Shown here: piece by piece, positions 1 through 9,896 of the stretch | How positions within the stretch are numbered: the stretch's first letter is position 1 | Layout: every line of letters begins with the position of its first letter | Origin: Cytophagales bacterium WSM2-2 | Lineage (GTDB): Bacteria; Bacteroidota; Bacteroidia; Cytophagales; Cyclobacteriaceae | Reading direction: 5' to 3' | Assembly (NCBI GenBank): GCA_015472025.1 | Contig: BNHL01000001.1 | Coordinates: forward strand, 62,001-126,000 | DNA length: 64,000 nt | Position numbers and translations under genes: made by a program | The notes under the pieces: generated by a model | What the model was told of the DNA's origin: nothing | Database searches by the model: none | What the model saw: only the letters and a program-made list of their open reading frames with translations

Positions 1-483
1 GCGTTAATTCACAATCCGCAGGTTTTGATTTTGGATGAGCCAACCACAGGCCTCGACCCGAATCAGATCATCGAAATACGAAAGCTGATCAAGGAAATCA
101 GCCGGAATAAAACCGTGATTTTCTCTACCCATATCATGCAGGAAGTGCAAGCTCTTTGTGATCGCGTGATTATTATCAACAAAGGAAAAATAGTTGCCGA
201 TGATCTGTTCAAAAACCTTGTTGGTCAAACCGAAAGTGTCTCCGTAGTTGTAGTTGAGTTTAAAGAGACCATCTCTTTGCCGGATATCAACGCTCTTCCC
301 GGAGTGGACAGGGCTGTAGCCGATGGTAAACAGTTCAGAGTATACTCGAAACCAAATACCGACATTCGCCAGGAACTCTTCCGGTTTGCCTCCGAAAAAA
401 ATCTGTCACTGCTGAGCCTGAAGCAGGAAGAAAACTCTATCGAAGAAATTTTCCGTTCACTCACTTCAGAAGCCACTGCATGA
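1..483 (+). CDS. gldA: GldA-type ABC transporter ATPase (C-terminal part)
   Basis: This is the carboxy-terminal 160 residues of an ABC transporter ATP-binding subunit; the start lies left of the window. The frame is open from base 1 and opens with the Walker B/D-loop motif [12 protein letters not shown], followed by the switch histidine in IFSTHIMQE and then the C-terminal accessory region of gliding-type ABC ATPases. It ends in an ATGA overlap with the permease gene, so the two are translationally coupled. The order ATPase, ABC-2 permease, GldG-like protein matches the GldA/GldF/GldG transporter required for gliding in Flavobacterium johnsoniae. The gldA assignment rests mostly on this context because the Walker A half is missing. 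It would act at the cytoplasmic face of the inner membrane. Confidence 0.8.
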   Translation, partial: ALIHNPQVLILDEPTTGLDPNQIIEIRKLIKEISRNKTVIFSTHIMQEVQALCDRVIIINKGKIVADDLFKNLVGQTESVSVVVVEFKETISLPDINALPGVDRAVADGKQFRVYSKPNTDIRQELFRFASEKNLSLLSLKQEENSIEEIFRSLTSEATA

Positions 484-1202
484 TCCGCGTCTTCTCTAAA
501 GAATTCAATGGCTACCTTAATTCGCTCATCGCCTACCTGGTGATCAGCGTATTTCTGACCGGCATTGGTTCATTACTTTGGATCTTCCCAGAAACCTCAG
601 TACTTGATTATGGTTTCGCGGACATGGATACATTGTTCTCAATGGGACCATACGTTTTTATTTTCCTGATTCCGGCCATTACCATGAAGAGTTTTGCTGA
701 GGAAAAAAAAATGGGTACGATGGAATTGCTGCTCACCAAACCATTGACTGATTGGGATATCGTCTTAGGAAAATACTTTGCTTCGTTCGCGTTGACATTG
801 GTTGCTTTAGTGCCTACACTCATTTATTATTATTCCATCAGCCGGCTCGGCAACCCGATTGGTAACATTGACACCGCAGGCGTTACAGGTTCTTATATCG
901 GACTGGCATTGCTGGCTTCAGTGTTTTCAGCCATTGGTATTTGTGCGTCCTCACTCACCACAAACCAGATCGTATCGTTTATCCTTGCAGCTTTTAGTTG
1001 CTTTATTTTTTATACGGGGTTTAATTCGCTGTCAACCCTGGTAAGTGACTCTGCTCTGTTAGTGAAACAGTTTGGAATACTCTATCACTATGAGGCCATG
1101 AGCAAAGGACTGATTGACAGCCGGGATGTGATTTATTTTTTGAGCATAACAGGCCTGATGTTGTTGTGTGCGAAAACAGTGATTGGAAGCAGGCAGTGGT
1201 AA
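480..1202 (+). CDS. gldF: GldF-type ABC-2 permease
   Basis: Predicted 240-residue inner-membrane permease of the ABC-2 family, with about six hydrophobic segments. The first follows a short cytoplasmic N-terminus, and the sequence [20 protein letters not shown] after the second segment is the typical cytoplasmic loop of GldF and related permeases. The start codon overlaps the gldA stop (ATGA), as expected for subunits of one complex. The family is needed for gliding motility in Flavobacterium; the transported substrate is unknown. The next gene begins 15 bases later but is a methyltransferase-like protein rather than the expected gldG, which is displaced downstream. Confidence 0.88.
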   Translation: MIRVFSKEFNGYLNSLIAYLVISVFLTGIGSLLWIFPETSVLDYGFADMDTLFSMGPYVFIFLIPAITMKSFAEEKKMGTMELLLTKPLTDWDIVLGKYFASFALTLVALVPTLIYYYSISRLGNPIGNIDTAGVTGSYIGLALLASVFSAIGICASSLTTNQIVSFILAAFSCFIFYTGFNSLSTLVSDSALLVKQFGILYHYEAMSKGLIDSRDVIYFLSITGLMLLCAKTVIGSRQW

Positions 1203-1217
1203 AATTGTAGTTAATTG

Positions 1218-1877
1218 ATGAAATACTTAGTAACAAGTTTTGTATTCATTTGTCTGGCGGCTTCCGGTCAAAAACCGGAAAGGCCGTACCGTGGAGGCTT
1301 TGTTACTAAAGATTGGGCTGAGGTCCGGTCAAACTATGATTTGTTTTATAAAAATCTTGGCGTGAAAAAAAATGAAAATGTAGCGAGCGTGGGAGCATCC
1401 TGTGGCTACATCGAAGTACAAGTATCTGCCCTAATCGACAGTATTAATTGGACACTTCAAGATATCGATACAACGCGTCTGAATAGAGCTAATTTCAATA
1501 AAGTGTTGCGTTACCACGAAAAACTAAAAGGTTCCCCCATTGCCGGTCAGTTTAAACTTGTTGTTGGAAAGATTAGCAAATCCAACCTTGAAAAAAATTC
1601 ATATGACCGGGTTCTACTGATCAATGTCTATCATGAAATATCGGATCGCAAAAGTATTCTGACAGAGATTAAAGAGTCATTGAAGCCAGGTGGAAGTGTG
1701 GTGATCATGGAGCGAATGGCGCACAAGCAGGGACAAAAGCATGGCGACTGCAAGCTTCCTAAACTTTGGGAACCTGATTTCCTCGTGGAGATGAAAAATT
1801 TTGGTTTTCAAATGTCAGGCAAAATAGTTCCCGTTAAAAAATTTCCGATGGTGTACTACACGTTTAATCAAATCTAA
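1218..1877 (+). CDS. Exported methyltransferase-like protein inside the gld cluster
   Basis: Predicted 219-residue protein with a hydrophobic N-terminus ending in AASG-Q, which reads as a signal peptide cleaved near residue 17. The rest resembles a class I SAM-dependent methyltransferase: a motif-I-like stretch VASVGASCGYIEV near residue 57, and later YDRVLLINVYHE followed by LKPGGSVVIME, the usual post-motif region. An open frame extends one codon upstream to a TTG, but ATG at 1218 is preferred because it places the signal peptide at the extreme N-terminus. It sits between gldF and gldG with gaps of 15 and 0 bases, so it is co-transcribed. A SAM enzyme outside the cytoplasm would be odd because SAM is cytosolic; the fold may have been reused or the N-terminus may be an anchor. 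Substrate unknown. Confidence 0.75.
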   Translation: MKYLVTSFVFICLAASGQKPERPYRGGFVTKDWAEVRSNYDLFYKNLGVKKNENVASVGASCGYIEVQVSALIDSINWTLQDIDTTRLNRANFNKVLRYHEKLKGSPIAGQFKLVVGKISKSNLEKNSYDRVLLINVYHEISDRKSILTEIKESLKPGGSVVIMERMAHKQGQKHGDCKLPKLWEPDFLVEMKNFGFQMSGKIVPVKKFPMVYYTFNQI

Positions 1878-3557
1878 GTGCTGAACAGTAAGAAGACTGG
1901 CGATATTTTATTTCTATTGAACGGAATTGCTTTTGTGATTCTGCTCAACAGCCTGGCTTCTTTGTATTTTTTCCGAATTGATCTTACTGAAGAAAAACGA
2001 TACACTATCAAGCCACAAACTCGTGAGTTGTTAAAAAATCTGGATGACGAAGTATTTGTAGAAGTGTTTCTTGAAGGAGATCTTAATGCAGGATTCAAAC
2101 GATTTCAAAAATCGGTAAGAGAAACACTCGAAGAATTCCGGATTTATTCAGGAAACAAGGTCAAATTTATTTTCACAGATCCTGCCCAGGCACAGGGCCA
2201 AAAGGCGCGCAATGAATTCATGAACGAGCTGGCTTCGAAAGGCATTACTCCGATGAATGTTATTGAGACACAAAACGGTCAGCGAGTGGAGAAATTTGTT
2301 TTCCCAGGAGCTGTTGTGTCTTATGGCGGATTTGAAGAAGGTGTGATGCTGCTCAAGGGAAACCGCGCGCAAAACGCCCAGGAAGTCTTAAACCAATCGA
2401 TTGAAGGTGCTGAATATGAATTGGCCAACGCCATTTTTAAATTGAGTAATTCCAACCGGAAGAAAATAGGGATTGTTCAAGGGCACGATGAACTTGATAG
2501 TTTGCAAATAGTAAGTTTTACCAATTCACTGCTCGAACAATATGACCTTGCCAGTGTCGATCTATCTAAAAAACGAAAGATTGATAATTGTCAACTGCTG
2601 ATCATTGCCAAGCCCCGGTCAGAGTTTTCTGCAGCTGACAAGTATAACCTCGATCAATATCTTATGCGAGGTGGTAAATTACTTCTCCTCCTCGATCGGC
2701 TTGAAGCAAATATGGATAGCGCCTCACGCGAGGATTATTTTGCTTTTCCTTATCGTCTTGGACTTGAAGATCAGCTTTTCAAATATGGCGTTCGGATCAA
2801 TCCGGATTTAATCGAGGACCGTGTAGCAGGAAAATACCCGATTGTAGTGGGCAACGCGGGCAACCGTCCGCAGATCATGCAACTGGATTGGCCTTTCTTC
2901 CCACTCATCAATCAATATGCCGATCACCCGATCACCAGAAACATGGATGCAGTCGTCACCAGGTTCATCAGCAGCATTGACACAGTAAAAGCCGTGGGGG
3001 TAAAAAAAACACCATTGCTCTTCTCATCGCCTTACACGCGGAAAATGTCAACCCCTGTAAAAGTGAGTGTAAATGATTTACGTAAGCAACTACAGGAAGG
3101 AAATTTCAATGATGGAAAAATTCCGGTAGCATACCTGCTTGAAGGAACCTTTACCTCGCTTTATAAGAATCGCTTTATACCGGATGGCGTAGACGGCTCT
3201 GGGTTTCTTGAGAAAAGTAAGTCGACCAAAATTATTCTTCTTGCTGACGGAGATATCGCCCGCAACGATGTAAATCACCGGGATGCAAAACCGCTAGCAT
3301 TGGGATTTGATCCTCTCTCACAGTATACTTTTGCCAACCAGGACTTACTTCTGAATATGGTAGCCTACCTCACAGACGAAAATGGACTGATCCGTGTGCG
3401 GAATAAAGAAGTCAAAATCCGACCACTGGACAAAGAGAAAATCAAGGCCGACAAAAGTTTTTGGCAGATTATCAATCTTGTTCTGCCAATCATTGTACTG
3501 ATTGCCTTTGGAATAACCCGTTCTTATTTGAGAAAAATGAAATACGCCCGTTTTTAG
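1878..3557 (+). CDS. gldG: GldG-type gliding ABC transporter component
   Basis: Predicted 559-residue protein beginning at a GTG directly after the stop of the preceding gene. It has one transmembrane segment near residues 13-34 (IAFVILLNSLASLYFF), a long extracytoplasmic region of the GldG/ABC-type auxiliary family including the VKFIFTDPAQ segment, and a second transmembrane segment close to the C-terminus (NLVLPIIVLIAFGI) followed by a basic tail. Length and topology match GldG of Bacteroidota. It is proposed to work with the GldA ATPase and GldF permease in the inner membrane. The next gene starts at the very next base, which implies tight translational coupling. Confidence 0.87.
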   Translation: MLNSKKTGDILFLLNGIAFVILLNSLASLYFFRIDLTEEKRYTIKPQTRELLKNLDDEVFVEVFLEGDLNAGFKRFQKSVRETLEEFRIYSGNKVKFIFTDPAQAQGQKARNEFMNELASKGITPMNVIETQNGQRVEKFVFPGAVVSYGGFEEGVMLLKGNRAQNAQEVLNQSIEGAEYELANAIFKLSNSNRKKIGIVQGHDELDSLQIVSFTNSLLEQYDLASVDLSKKRKIDNCQLLIIAKPRSEFSAADKYNLDQYLMRGGKLLLLLDRLEANMDSASREDYFAFPYRLGLEDQLFKYGVRINPDLIEDRVAGKYPIVVGNAGNRPQIMQLDWPFFPLINQYADHPITRNMDAVVTRFISSIDTVKAVGVKKTPLLFSSPYTRKMSTPVKVSVNDLRKQLQEGNFNDGKIPVAYLLEGTFTSLYKNRFIPDGVDGSGFLEKSKSTKIILLADGDIARNDVNHRDAKPLALGFDPLSQYTFANQDLLLNMVAYLTDENGLIRVRNKEVKIRPLDKEKIKADKSFWQIINLVLPIIVLIAFGITRSYLRKMKYARF

Positions 3558-4490
3558 ATGCAAACGAAGAAAAACATAAAGCTCCTCGTATCATTAATCT
3601 CAATAATTGTATTGATCATTATCTTTTTTGTTTTCAGTACTTCCAAAAACAACACATCAGTCGACAAAGGTATTTTTCAAATCCTCAATCTTGAAAAGAT
3701 TGATCATATCGTACTTCACTCTTCCACCCAAGAGGTCGATTTGAAATTCGATGGAACAAAGTGGCTGGTCAACGGACAAGAGGCAGACCGGCAGATGATC
3801 AAGGTACTTTTTGCCGCACTCAAACAGATTGAGGCCAAACGTCCGGTAGCGACAAGCATTCAGGATTCAGTAAGCAAGGAAATTTCTAAAAGCGGAGTTA
3901 AGATTTCTTGTTTTGAAGGAAATGTTCTGTCAAAAGAGTTCTGGTCAAAAGGAAATCAGAAGGAAACCTATTTTCAACTGGTAGATGGCGTCCCTTATCT
4001 CGTAACCATACCCGGGTACCGCGTCTATCTGGCCTCTGTCTTCGAAATGCCTTCCAATGACTGGCGCAACAAAGTGGTTTTCAATTTCAATTGGCAAAAC
4101 ATCAAAGACCTGGAAGTTGTTTTCCCTGGTGATCCCAAACAAAGTTTTAAAGCTTCATTTCAAAATAAACTCTTCTCCATCGAAAACATCTCGGTCACAG
4201 ACACCACAAAACTTGATGTTTTTATGAACGCCCTCTTTCAATTGAGAGCTGAACGCATTCTGACCGAATCGCAAGGAAAATCGTATGACAGTTTACTTTC
4301 TCAAAAACCAATTGAAACAATCACGATACAGGATATTGGGAACCGAACTTATGAATTAAAGATATTCCCGCTTCAAAAGAGAAATGCAATTGTCATCGGG
4401 AAGCGAAATGAGGAAGTAATTGAGTTGAGTCCTCAGGTACTCCGTGAGGTATTCCGGAAAAAAGATTATTTCAAGGGCCAATCTCAATAA
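3558..4490 (+). CDS. DUF4340-type membrane-anchored protein
   Basis: Predicted 310-residue protein with a single N-terminal transmembrane anchor (residues 7-23, rich in I, L and V) and a periplasmic domain containing FDGTKWLVNG and NDWRNKVVFNF, patterns typical of the DUF4340 family. DUF4340 proteins usually sit directly behind GldG-like genes in ABC clusters, as here, where the start codon abuts the gldG stop. Function is unknown; partnership with the GldFG-type transporter is inferred from position. It is the last gene of the cluster and converges on topA with a 2-base gap, in which no independent terminator is visible. Confidence 0.8.
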   Translation: MQTKKNIKLLVSLISIIVLIIIFFVFSTSKNNTSVDKGIFQILNLEKIDHIVLHSSTQEVDLKFDGTKWLVNGQEADRQMIKVLFAALKQIEAKRPVATSIQDSVSKEISKSGVKISCFEGNVLSKEFWSKGNQKETYFQLVDGVPYLVTIPGYRVYLASVFEMPSNDWRNKVVFNFNWQNIKDLEVVFPGDPKQSFKASFQNKLFSIENISVTDTTKLDVFMNALFQLRAERILTESQGKSYDSLLSQKPIETITIQDIGNRTYELKIFPLQKRNAIVIGKRNEEVIELSPQVLREVFRKKDYFKGQSQ

Positions 4491-4492
4491 AC

Positions 4493-6829
4493 CTATTCGG
4501 CCGCCTTTGCCCTGCGTGCAAACCTTCCTTTCTTCTCCGGAGCGTTCGCTACCAACGTCACACATTCTTCGAGCGTCAACTCTGCTGGAACTTTGCCCTT
4601 TGGAATTTTTACATTTTTCTTCCCGGCTTTAATGTAAGGTCCGAAGCGACCATTCAGGATTTGTATGTCGGGATTTTCGGGAAATAGTTTTATCGTCTTG
4701 TTGGCGTCAGCTTCACGTTTAGCTTGTATCAATTCAACCGCACGCTCCGGTTTAATGGTATAGGGATCTTCTCCCTTAGGGATCGAAACAAATTTCTTGT
4801 TGTGCAATACGTAAGGGCCGAATCGCCCGATGTTAGCAACTACTGGCATCTCCTCAAACAATCCGAGGTCACGCGGCAACTTCATTAACTCGAGGGCATC
4901 TTCCAAGGTGATATTCTCTATGAACTGACCCGGGCGAAGAGCTGCGAATTTCGGTTTCTCCCCTCCATTGTCATCTGGGTTCTCTCCCAACTGCACATAG
5001 GCTCCAAACTTGCCAAGCTTGACATAAACATTCTTCTTGGTCTTCGGATCTACACCAAGTTCTTTACTCTTGTTCTGAACTGACGAGCGTTCTACCTGTT
5101 CGGTCTTGACAACAATTTTATGGAATGGCTTGTAGAAACCATCCAGCATTTTCTGCCATTTCAGTTTGCCATTGGCAATCTCATCAAATTCTTTTTCGAT
5201 CTCGGCCGTGAACGAATAGTTCGTTACTTCGGAAAAGTGCTCCACCAGAAAATCATTCACGATCATTGCCGTGTTGGTAGGGAACAACTTGTTTTTCTCC
5301 GCACCCGTGATTTCTGTTTCGCCTTTGTTTGATATTTTATTGTCTTTGAGGGTGAGGACTTTGTATTTACGCTCCTCGCCTTCACGACTTTCTTTCACTA
5401 CATAACCGCGCTTCTGCACAGTGGAGATTGTTGGCGCATAGGTTGACGGGCGTCCAATTCCCAGCTCTTCCAGTTTTTTTACCAAACTCGCTTCTGTGTA
5501 GCGGGCCGGGTGTCTCGAAAAAGTTTCCGTTGCAGACAGCTCATCCAAAGTCAAATCCTGCCCTACGGTAAGTGGAGGTAAAACTTTACCGTCTTCCGAA
5601 TCATCATCCTCATCTTGCGATTCAAGATACACTTTCAGAAAACCTTCAAACTTCACTACTTCACCTTGTGCTGTGAGTGTGCGCGGGCTCGTGGATATTT
5701 TAATAACAGCTGTCGTCCTTTCCAGTTCTGCGTCTGCCATCTGAGATGCAATGGCCCGTTTCCAAATCAGCTCATACAAGCGCTGTGCATTCCGGTCCAT
5801 TCCCGGATCGGTGACAGAAAAATCAGTAGGGCGAATCGCTTCGTGAGCCTCTTGTGCACTCGCTGATTTAGTCTTGAACTTACGCACAAAGACAAATTCC
5901 TTTCCGTACGCTGAATTGATTTGCCTGGTCGCACCTCCTACAGCTTCATCGGATAAATTGACCGAGTCGGTACGCATGTACGATATCTTTCCAGCTTCGT
6001 ACAGCTTCTGCGCCACTACCATGGTTTGAGAAACTGAGAAACTTAATTTCCTTCCCGCTTCCTGCTGCAATGTTGAGGTTGTAAACGGAGGTGCAGGTGA
6101 TTTCTTTGCTGGTTTCTTTTGCAAATCGCCAATGGAGAACTTTGCTCCTTTACACGATTCGAGAAACTTCATCGCTTCTTCCTCAGAACTAAATTTTTCA
6201 GGAAGTTCGGCAGTCAATTGTTTTCCCTTTCCCAAGTCGAAAACGGCAACAACCCTAAATGATGACTTTGCATCAAATTCGTTGATTTCGCGCTCGCGCT
6301 CTACAACCAATCGCACAGCCACGCTTTGCACACGACCTGCCGAGAGACCCGTTTTTATTTTTTTCCAGAGAATGGGTGACAATTCAAAACCTACCAATCG
6401 ATCGAGTACACGTCTCGCCTGCTGCGCATTGACTAAGTCAATATCAATGCCCCGCGGATTTTTGATGGCGTTGAGAATGGCATTCTTCGTGATCTCCGTA
6501 AATACAATTCTCCTCGTTTTTTTATCGTTAAGTTTCAGCACTTCTTTCAAGTGCCATGAAATAGCTTCTCCCTCACGGTCCTCATCGCTTGCCAGGTAAA
6601 CCATTTCGGCATCCTTCGCAAGTTCTTTTAATTTCTTAATGACGTCTTTTTTTTCCGGTGATACCTCATAGGTCGGTTCAAAACCATTTTTTATGTCGAT
6701 AGCATCCTTTCCTTTCGGCAAATCGCGAATATGCCCCATGCTTGACGCCACCTTGTAATCCTTGCCCAGGTAACCTTCAATCGTCTTTGCTTTCGCAGGA
6801 GATTCCACTATCACTAAATTCTTCGACAT
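4493..6829 (-). CDS. topA: DNA topoisomerase I
   Basis: Predicted 778-residue type IA topoisomerase that relaxes negative supercoils in the cytoplasm. The Toprim domain starts with LVIVESPAKAKTIEGYLG and has the acidic DEDREGE motif near residue 83. The active-site tyrosine is Y284 in SYMRTDS. The C-terminus has no cysteine zinc ribbons like those of E. coli TopA. Instead it carries Toprim C-terminal repeats, seen as GKFGAYVQLG, GRFGPYVLHN and GRFGPYIKAG, and ends in a basic tail. This arrangement is usual in Bacteroidota. It is transcribed on its own, convergent with the gld cluster. Confidence 0.96.
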   Translation of the reverse strand: MSKNLVIVESPAKAKTIEGYLGKDYKVASSMGHIRDLPKGKDAIDIKNGFEPTYEVSPEKKDVIKKLKELAKDAEMVYLASDEDREGEAISWHLKEVLKLNDKKTRRIVFTEITKNAILNAIKNPRGIDIDLVNAQQARRVLDRLVGFELSPILWKKIKTGLSAGRVQSVAVRLVVEREREINEFDAKSSFRVVAVFDLGKGKQLTAELPEKFSSEEEAMKFLESCKGAKFSIGDLQKKPAKKSPAPPFTTSTLQQEAGRKLSFSVSQTMVVAQKLYEAGKISYMRTDSVNLSDEAVGGATRQINSAYGKEFVFVRKFKTKSASAQEAHEAIRPTDFSVTDPGMDRNAQRLYELIWKRAIASQMADAELERTTAVIKISTSPRTLTAQGEVVKFEGFLKVYLESQDEDDDSEDGKVLPPLTVGQDLTLDELSATETFSRHPARYTEASLVKKLEELGIGRPSTYAPTISTVQKRGYVVKESREGEERKYKVLTLKDNKISNKGETEITGAEKNKLFPTNTAMIVNDFLVEHFSEVTNYSFTAEIEKEFDEIANGKLKWQKMLDGFYKPFHKIVVKTEQVERSSVQNKSKELGVDPKTKKNVYVKLGKFGAYVQLGENPDDNGGEKPKFAALRPGQFIENITLEDALELMKLPRDLGLFEEMPVVANIGRFGPYVLHNKKFVSIPKGEDPYTIKPERAVELIQAKREADANKTIKLFPENPDIQILNGRFGPYIKAGKKNVKIPKGKVPAELTLEECVTLVANAPEKKGRFARRAKAAE

Positions 6830-6940
6830 GGGGTATTTTTTTCTTTCAAAGGGCTCAAATATCTACATTTTTTTAAAAACCAAAATTTCAGGGCAGGTAT
6901 TGCCACTGAATTTTCGATGAACCAATGCAGTTAAAGTTGG

Positions 6941-6971
6941 TTTGCTGATACACTGTTTTCGTGTAAGTTTG
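6941..6971 (+). promoter_or_regulatory. Bacteroidota-type promoter for the M1 peptidase gene
   Basis: TTTG at 6941-6944 and TAAGTTTG at 6964-6971 are separated by 19 bases, matching the -33/-7 consensus (TTTG, TAnnTTTG) of the Bacteroidota primary sigma factor. The start codon follows 22 bases after the -7 box. Confidence 0.7.
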
Positions 6972-6993
6972 TTTGAATTAATCACTATTTGCC

Positions 6994-9210
6994 ATGAAAA
7001 AGATTTTTCTTCTCCTCGTATTTCTTTCAGCAACATCAACGATTGTGTCAGCCCAGGCCGATAAAAAATGGAAAGGGAAATTTGAGCAATTAGACTACTT
7101 GTTGCCTACGCCAAATGAATTCAGGACAGGCGGTGGAGCACCGGGAGCAAAGTACTGGCAACAACGTGCGGACTATGCAATCGATGCTGAAATCGATGAA
7201 CCTAACAACAAGCTCATTGGCAAAGAAACAATCACCTATTATAATAATTCACCTGAGCCAATGACATTTCTTTGGCTACAATTGGATCAAAATGTAAATA
7301 AAAAAGGGAATGAAGATTTTGGTGCAGCTTTCGGAAATCTGAGGGACACTCTGCCCGCCATGAACATGCAGTATCTCGTTCGACCTATTGAATTTGAAGC
7401 AGGTTATGTGATTAATTCAGTCACCGATAAACTGGGAAAAAATCTCCCGATTACGATCAACAATACCATGATGCGAATTGACCTGCCTACACCGATCAAA
7501 TCGGGAGAAAGTCTTTCATTTAATATTTCATGGAGTTATGCCATTACTGATCGCAGCATGTTCCTGCTGTCGCGCGAGGGTTACGAGCATTTCCCGGAAG
7601 ACAATAATAATGTATACCTGATTGCACATTGGTTCCCGCGCATGTGCCAATACGATGACATTGAAGGCTGGCAAAACAAACAGTTTCAACGGCTTGGTGA
7701 GTTTGCGTTGGAGTTCGGTAATTACAAAGTCAATATTACGGTACCTGGCGATCACATCATCGGTTCTACCGGCTGGCTTCAAAATCCCAAAGAAGTACTG
7801 AATGCTGCCGAGGCTGATCGGCTTGAGAAAGCAAAAACATCGTTCGATAAACCTTTTTTCATTGTAACCGAAGACGAAGCTAAAGGCAGGGAGAAAACAA
7901 AATCCACCACTAAAAAAACCTGGCGATTCCAGGCCGACAACGTACGTGACTTTGCCTTCGCCAGTTCAAGGAAATTCATTTGGGATGCGCAAGCTGTAAA
8001 ACTTCCAACCAATACTGTTTTATGCATGTCTTTCTACCCGAAAGAAGGATTGCCAACGTGGGCTGAACACTCAACACTGGCAGTAAAAAACGCCATCGAA
8101 GTCTATTCAAAATACACATTCGATTACCCCTATCCTGTTGCTATCTCCGTGAATACTTCCAACATCGGTATGGAATTTCCTATGATCAGTTTCAATGGTG
8201 GCCGCCCAAAGGCTGGAAAAATGTCTGACAATGCACTCGCTGGAATGGTCGGCACTATTGTTCACGAAGTAGGGCACAATTATTTCCCGATGATCGTCAG
8301 CAATGACGAACGTCAGTGGATGTGGATGGATGAAGGGTTGAATACATTCTTGCAAACAAGAACAGAGGCCGAGCGCTATCCCAAATTCCATCACACAACA
8401 CCTAAAGACATTGTCCCTTACATGAAAGGTGACAAAAGTATAATGCGGCCAGTAATGACTACTTCTGACAATGAGAGACTACAGTCGTTTGGTCAGAATT
8501 TTTATAACAAACCTACCGTTGCATTAAGCATTTTGAGAGAGAGTATCATGGGCCCTGAATTATTTGACCGCGCGTTTAAAGAATATGCCAACCGATGGAA
8601 ATACAAACATCCACGCCCTGCTGATTTTTTCCGCACCATGGAAGATCTTTCGGCCGTTGATCTCGATTGGTTCTGGCGAGGCTGGTTCTTTGGAACTGAC
8701 AATGTAGATGTGGAGCTGAATGAAGTAAAGTGGTTCCGGTTCAATAGCAAAGCAGTCGATCCGGAAAACAAAACCCCGAAGACACAACCTGGAGATCTGG
8801 CTGCTAATAAAAATGACAACGACTTCAGCCAGGGACCGAAACCATTGACTATAACGAACACACCAGATGCGTTCTTTGGACAATTTCTGAATCGCCAGGA
8901 TGACAACGCAATCCGTAAAAACCTGGAGGGGAAGAATCTCTATCAATTGAAGTTCAAGAACATTGGTGGACTGATTACACCCCTTGTGATTGAATGGACA
9001 TTCAAAGACGGGACCAAAGAGATCGAGCGACTGCCCGCTGAAATTTGGAGAATAAACGAGAATGAAATCACCCGTGTTTTCGTTAAGGAAAAAGAAGTGA
9101 TCAACATCGTTGTTGACCCAAATGCGGAGCTTGCGGATGTTGAAACAAATAACAATTCATTTCCAAAAAAACCTACAGAGTCTAAATTCGATCAACTGAA
9201 AAAGAATTGA
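6994..9210 (+). CDS. Secreted M1 family zinc metallopeptidase
   Basis: Predicted 738-residue aminopeptidase-like protein. An N-terminal signal peptide (MKKIFLLLVFLSATSTIVSAQ region) directs it out of the cytoplasm. The zinc site is H424-E-V-G-H428 with the third ligand E447 in MWMDEGLNTF, exactly 18 residues after the second histidine as in M1 gluzincins. A GMEF-type exopeptidase motif (NIGMEFPMISF) lies upstream at about residue 389. Members of this family in Bacteroidota are periplasmic or surface peptidases acting on peptide N-termini; the substrate cannot be told. It has its own promoter and is followed after one base by a small SnoaL-like gene. Confidence 0.93.
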   Translation: MKKIFLLLVFLSATSTIVSAQADKKWKGKFEQLDYLLPTPNEFRTGGGAPGAKYWQQRADYAIDAEIDEPNNKLIGKETITYYNNSPEPMTFLWLQLDQNVNKKGNEDFGAAFGNLRDTLPAMNMQYLVRPIEFEAGYVINSVTDKLGKNLPITINNTMMRIDLPTPIKSGESLSFNISWSYAITDRSMFLLSREGYEHFPEDNNNVYLIAHWFPRMCQYDDIEGWQNKQFQRLGEFALEFGNYKVNITVPGDHIIGSTGWLQNPKEVLNAAEADRLEKAKTSFDKPFFIVTEDEAKGREKTKSTTKKTWRFQADNVRDFAFASSRKFIWDAQAVKLPTNTVLCMSFYPKEGLPTWAEHSTLAVKNAIEVYSKYTFDYPYPVAISVNTSNIGMEFPMISFNGGRPKAGKMSDNALAGMVGTIVHEVGHNYFPMIVSNDERQWMWMDEGLNTFLQTRTEAERYPKFHHTTPKDIVPYMKGDKSIMRPVMTTSDNERLQSFGQNFYNKPTVALSILRESIMGPELFDRAFKEYANRWKYKHPRPADFFRTMEDLSAVDLDWFWRGWFFGTDNVDVELNEVKWFRFNSKAVDPENKTPKTQPGDLAANKNDNDFSQGPKPLTITNTPDAFFGQFLNRQDDNAIRKNLEGKNLYQLKFKNIGGLITPLVIEWTFKDGTKEIERLPAEIWRINENEITRVFVKEKEVINIVVDPNAELADVETNNNSFPKKPTESKFDQLKKN

Positions 9211-9211
9211 A

Positions 9212-9676
9212 TTGGAACAATTGATTCACCGGTTCTACAAAGCCTTCCAGGACAAAGACTGGAAGACGATGCAATTGTGCTATCATGATGAAATAGTATT
9301 TAACGATCCTGTTTTTCAAAATCTGAAAGGGAACGAAGCGAAGGCGATGTGGCACATGCTGGTGGAGGCGGGAAAAGATTTGACGCTTACTTTTTCTGAT
9401 ATAAAGGCTAATGCACAGGAAGGTTCATGTCATTGGGAAGCATTTTATACTTTTTCAAAGACAGGAAAAAAAGTCCACAACATCATTGATGCCAGTTTTC
9501 AATTCAAGGATGAAAAGATTTTTCGTCACACCGATTCTTTTGATTTATGGCGATGGAGCAGAATGGCGATGGGAAGTTCAGGACTGATTTTGGGCTGGAC
9601 TCCTATTCTCCGTAACAAAGTCAGAAGCATTGCTCGAAGTAATCTCGAAAAATTCATGAAATCGAATGGCTACTAA
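9212..9676 (+). CDS. SnoaL/NTF2-like small protein
   Basis: Predicted 154-residue protein with the nuclear-transport-factor-2 fold pattern: an N-terminal helix (LIHRFYKAFQDKDWKTMQ), then CYHDEIVFNDPVF, and a later WEAFYTFSKTGKKVHN strand pair. The start is TTG, one base after the peptidase stop. The first internal ATG (9269) would delete most of the first conserved helix, so TTG is preferred. Such proteins are isomerases, hydrolases or ligand binders; no specific activity can be assigned. The coupling to the M1 peptidase gene suggests co-expression. Confidence 0.8.
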   Translation: MEQLIHRFYKAFQDKDWKTMQLCYHDEIVFNDPVFQNLKGNEAKAMWHMLVEAGKDLTLTFSDIKANAQEGSCHWEAFYTFSKTGKKVHNIIDASFQFKDEKIFRHTDSFDLWRWSRMAMGSSGLILGWTPILRNKVRSIARSNLEKFMKSNGY

Positions 9677-9896
9677 GCTGTAAGCATCATCGGCTTTTAT
9701 CAAAAAAATCCTTGCTCACGGCTTTACAAACTAATCCGTTGATGAGCATACTACGTTAGCTTGATCACACAAACTTAGACGACTCTGCCATGTGAGCAGT
9801 AAGAAGGAATTTAAATTTCTAGCCACAAGTGTTAACGTTTTCCTAATCATAAATTACTGTGCGCTTTTTAGTAGCTTTCGCCCGTTTTTAAAGTCT

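Noticed and set aside
9792-9896. A 35-residue N-terminal extension of cysS beginning with GTG at 9792
   Set aside because: The extension is hydrophobic and unlike the family; the universal CysS start region begins at ATG 9897.
9677-9896. A gap between the SnoaL-like gene and cysS checked for a tRNA
   Set aside because: No cloverleaf, T-loop or CCA-like end was found; only a probable promoter region.
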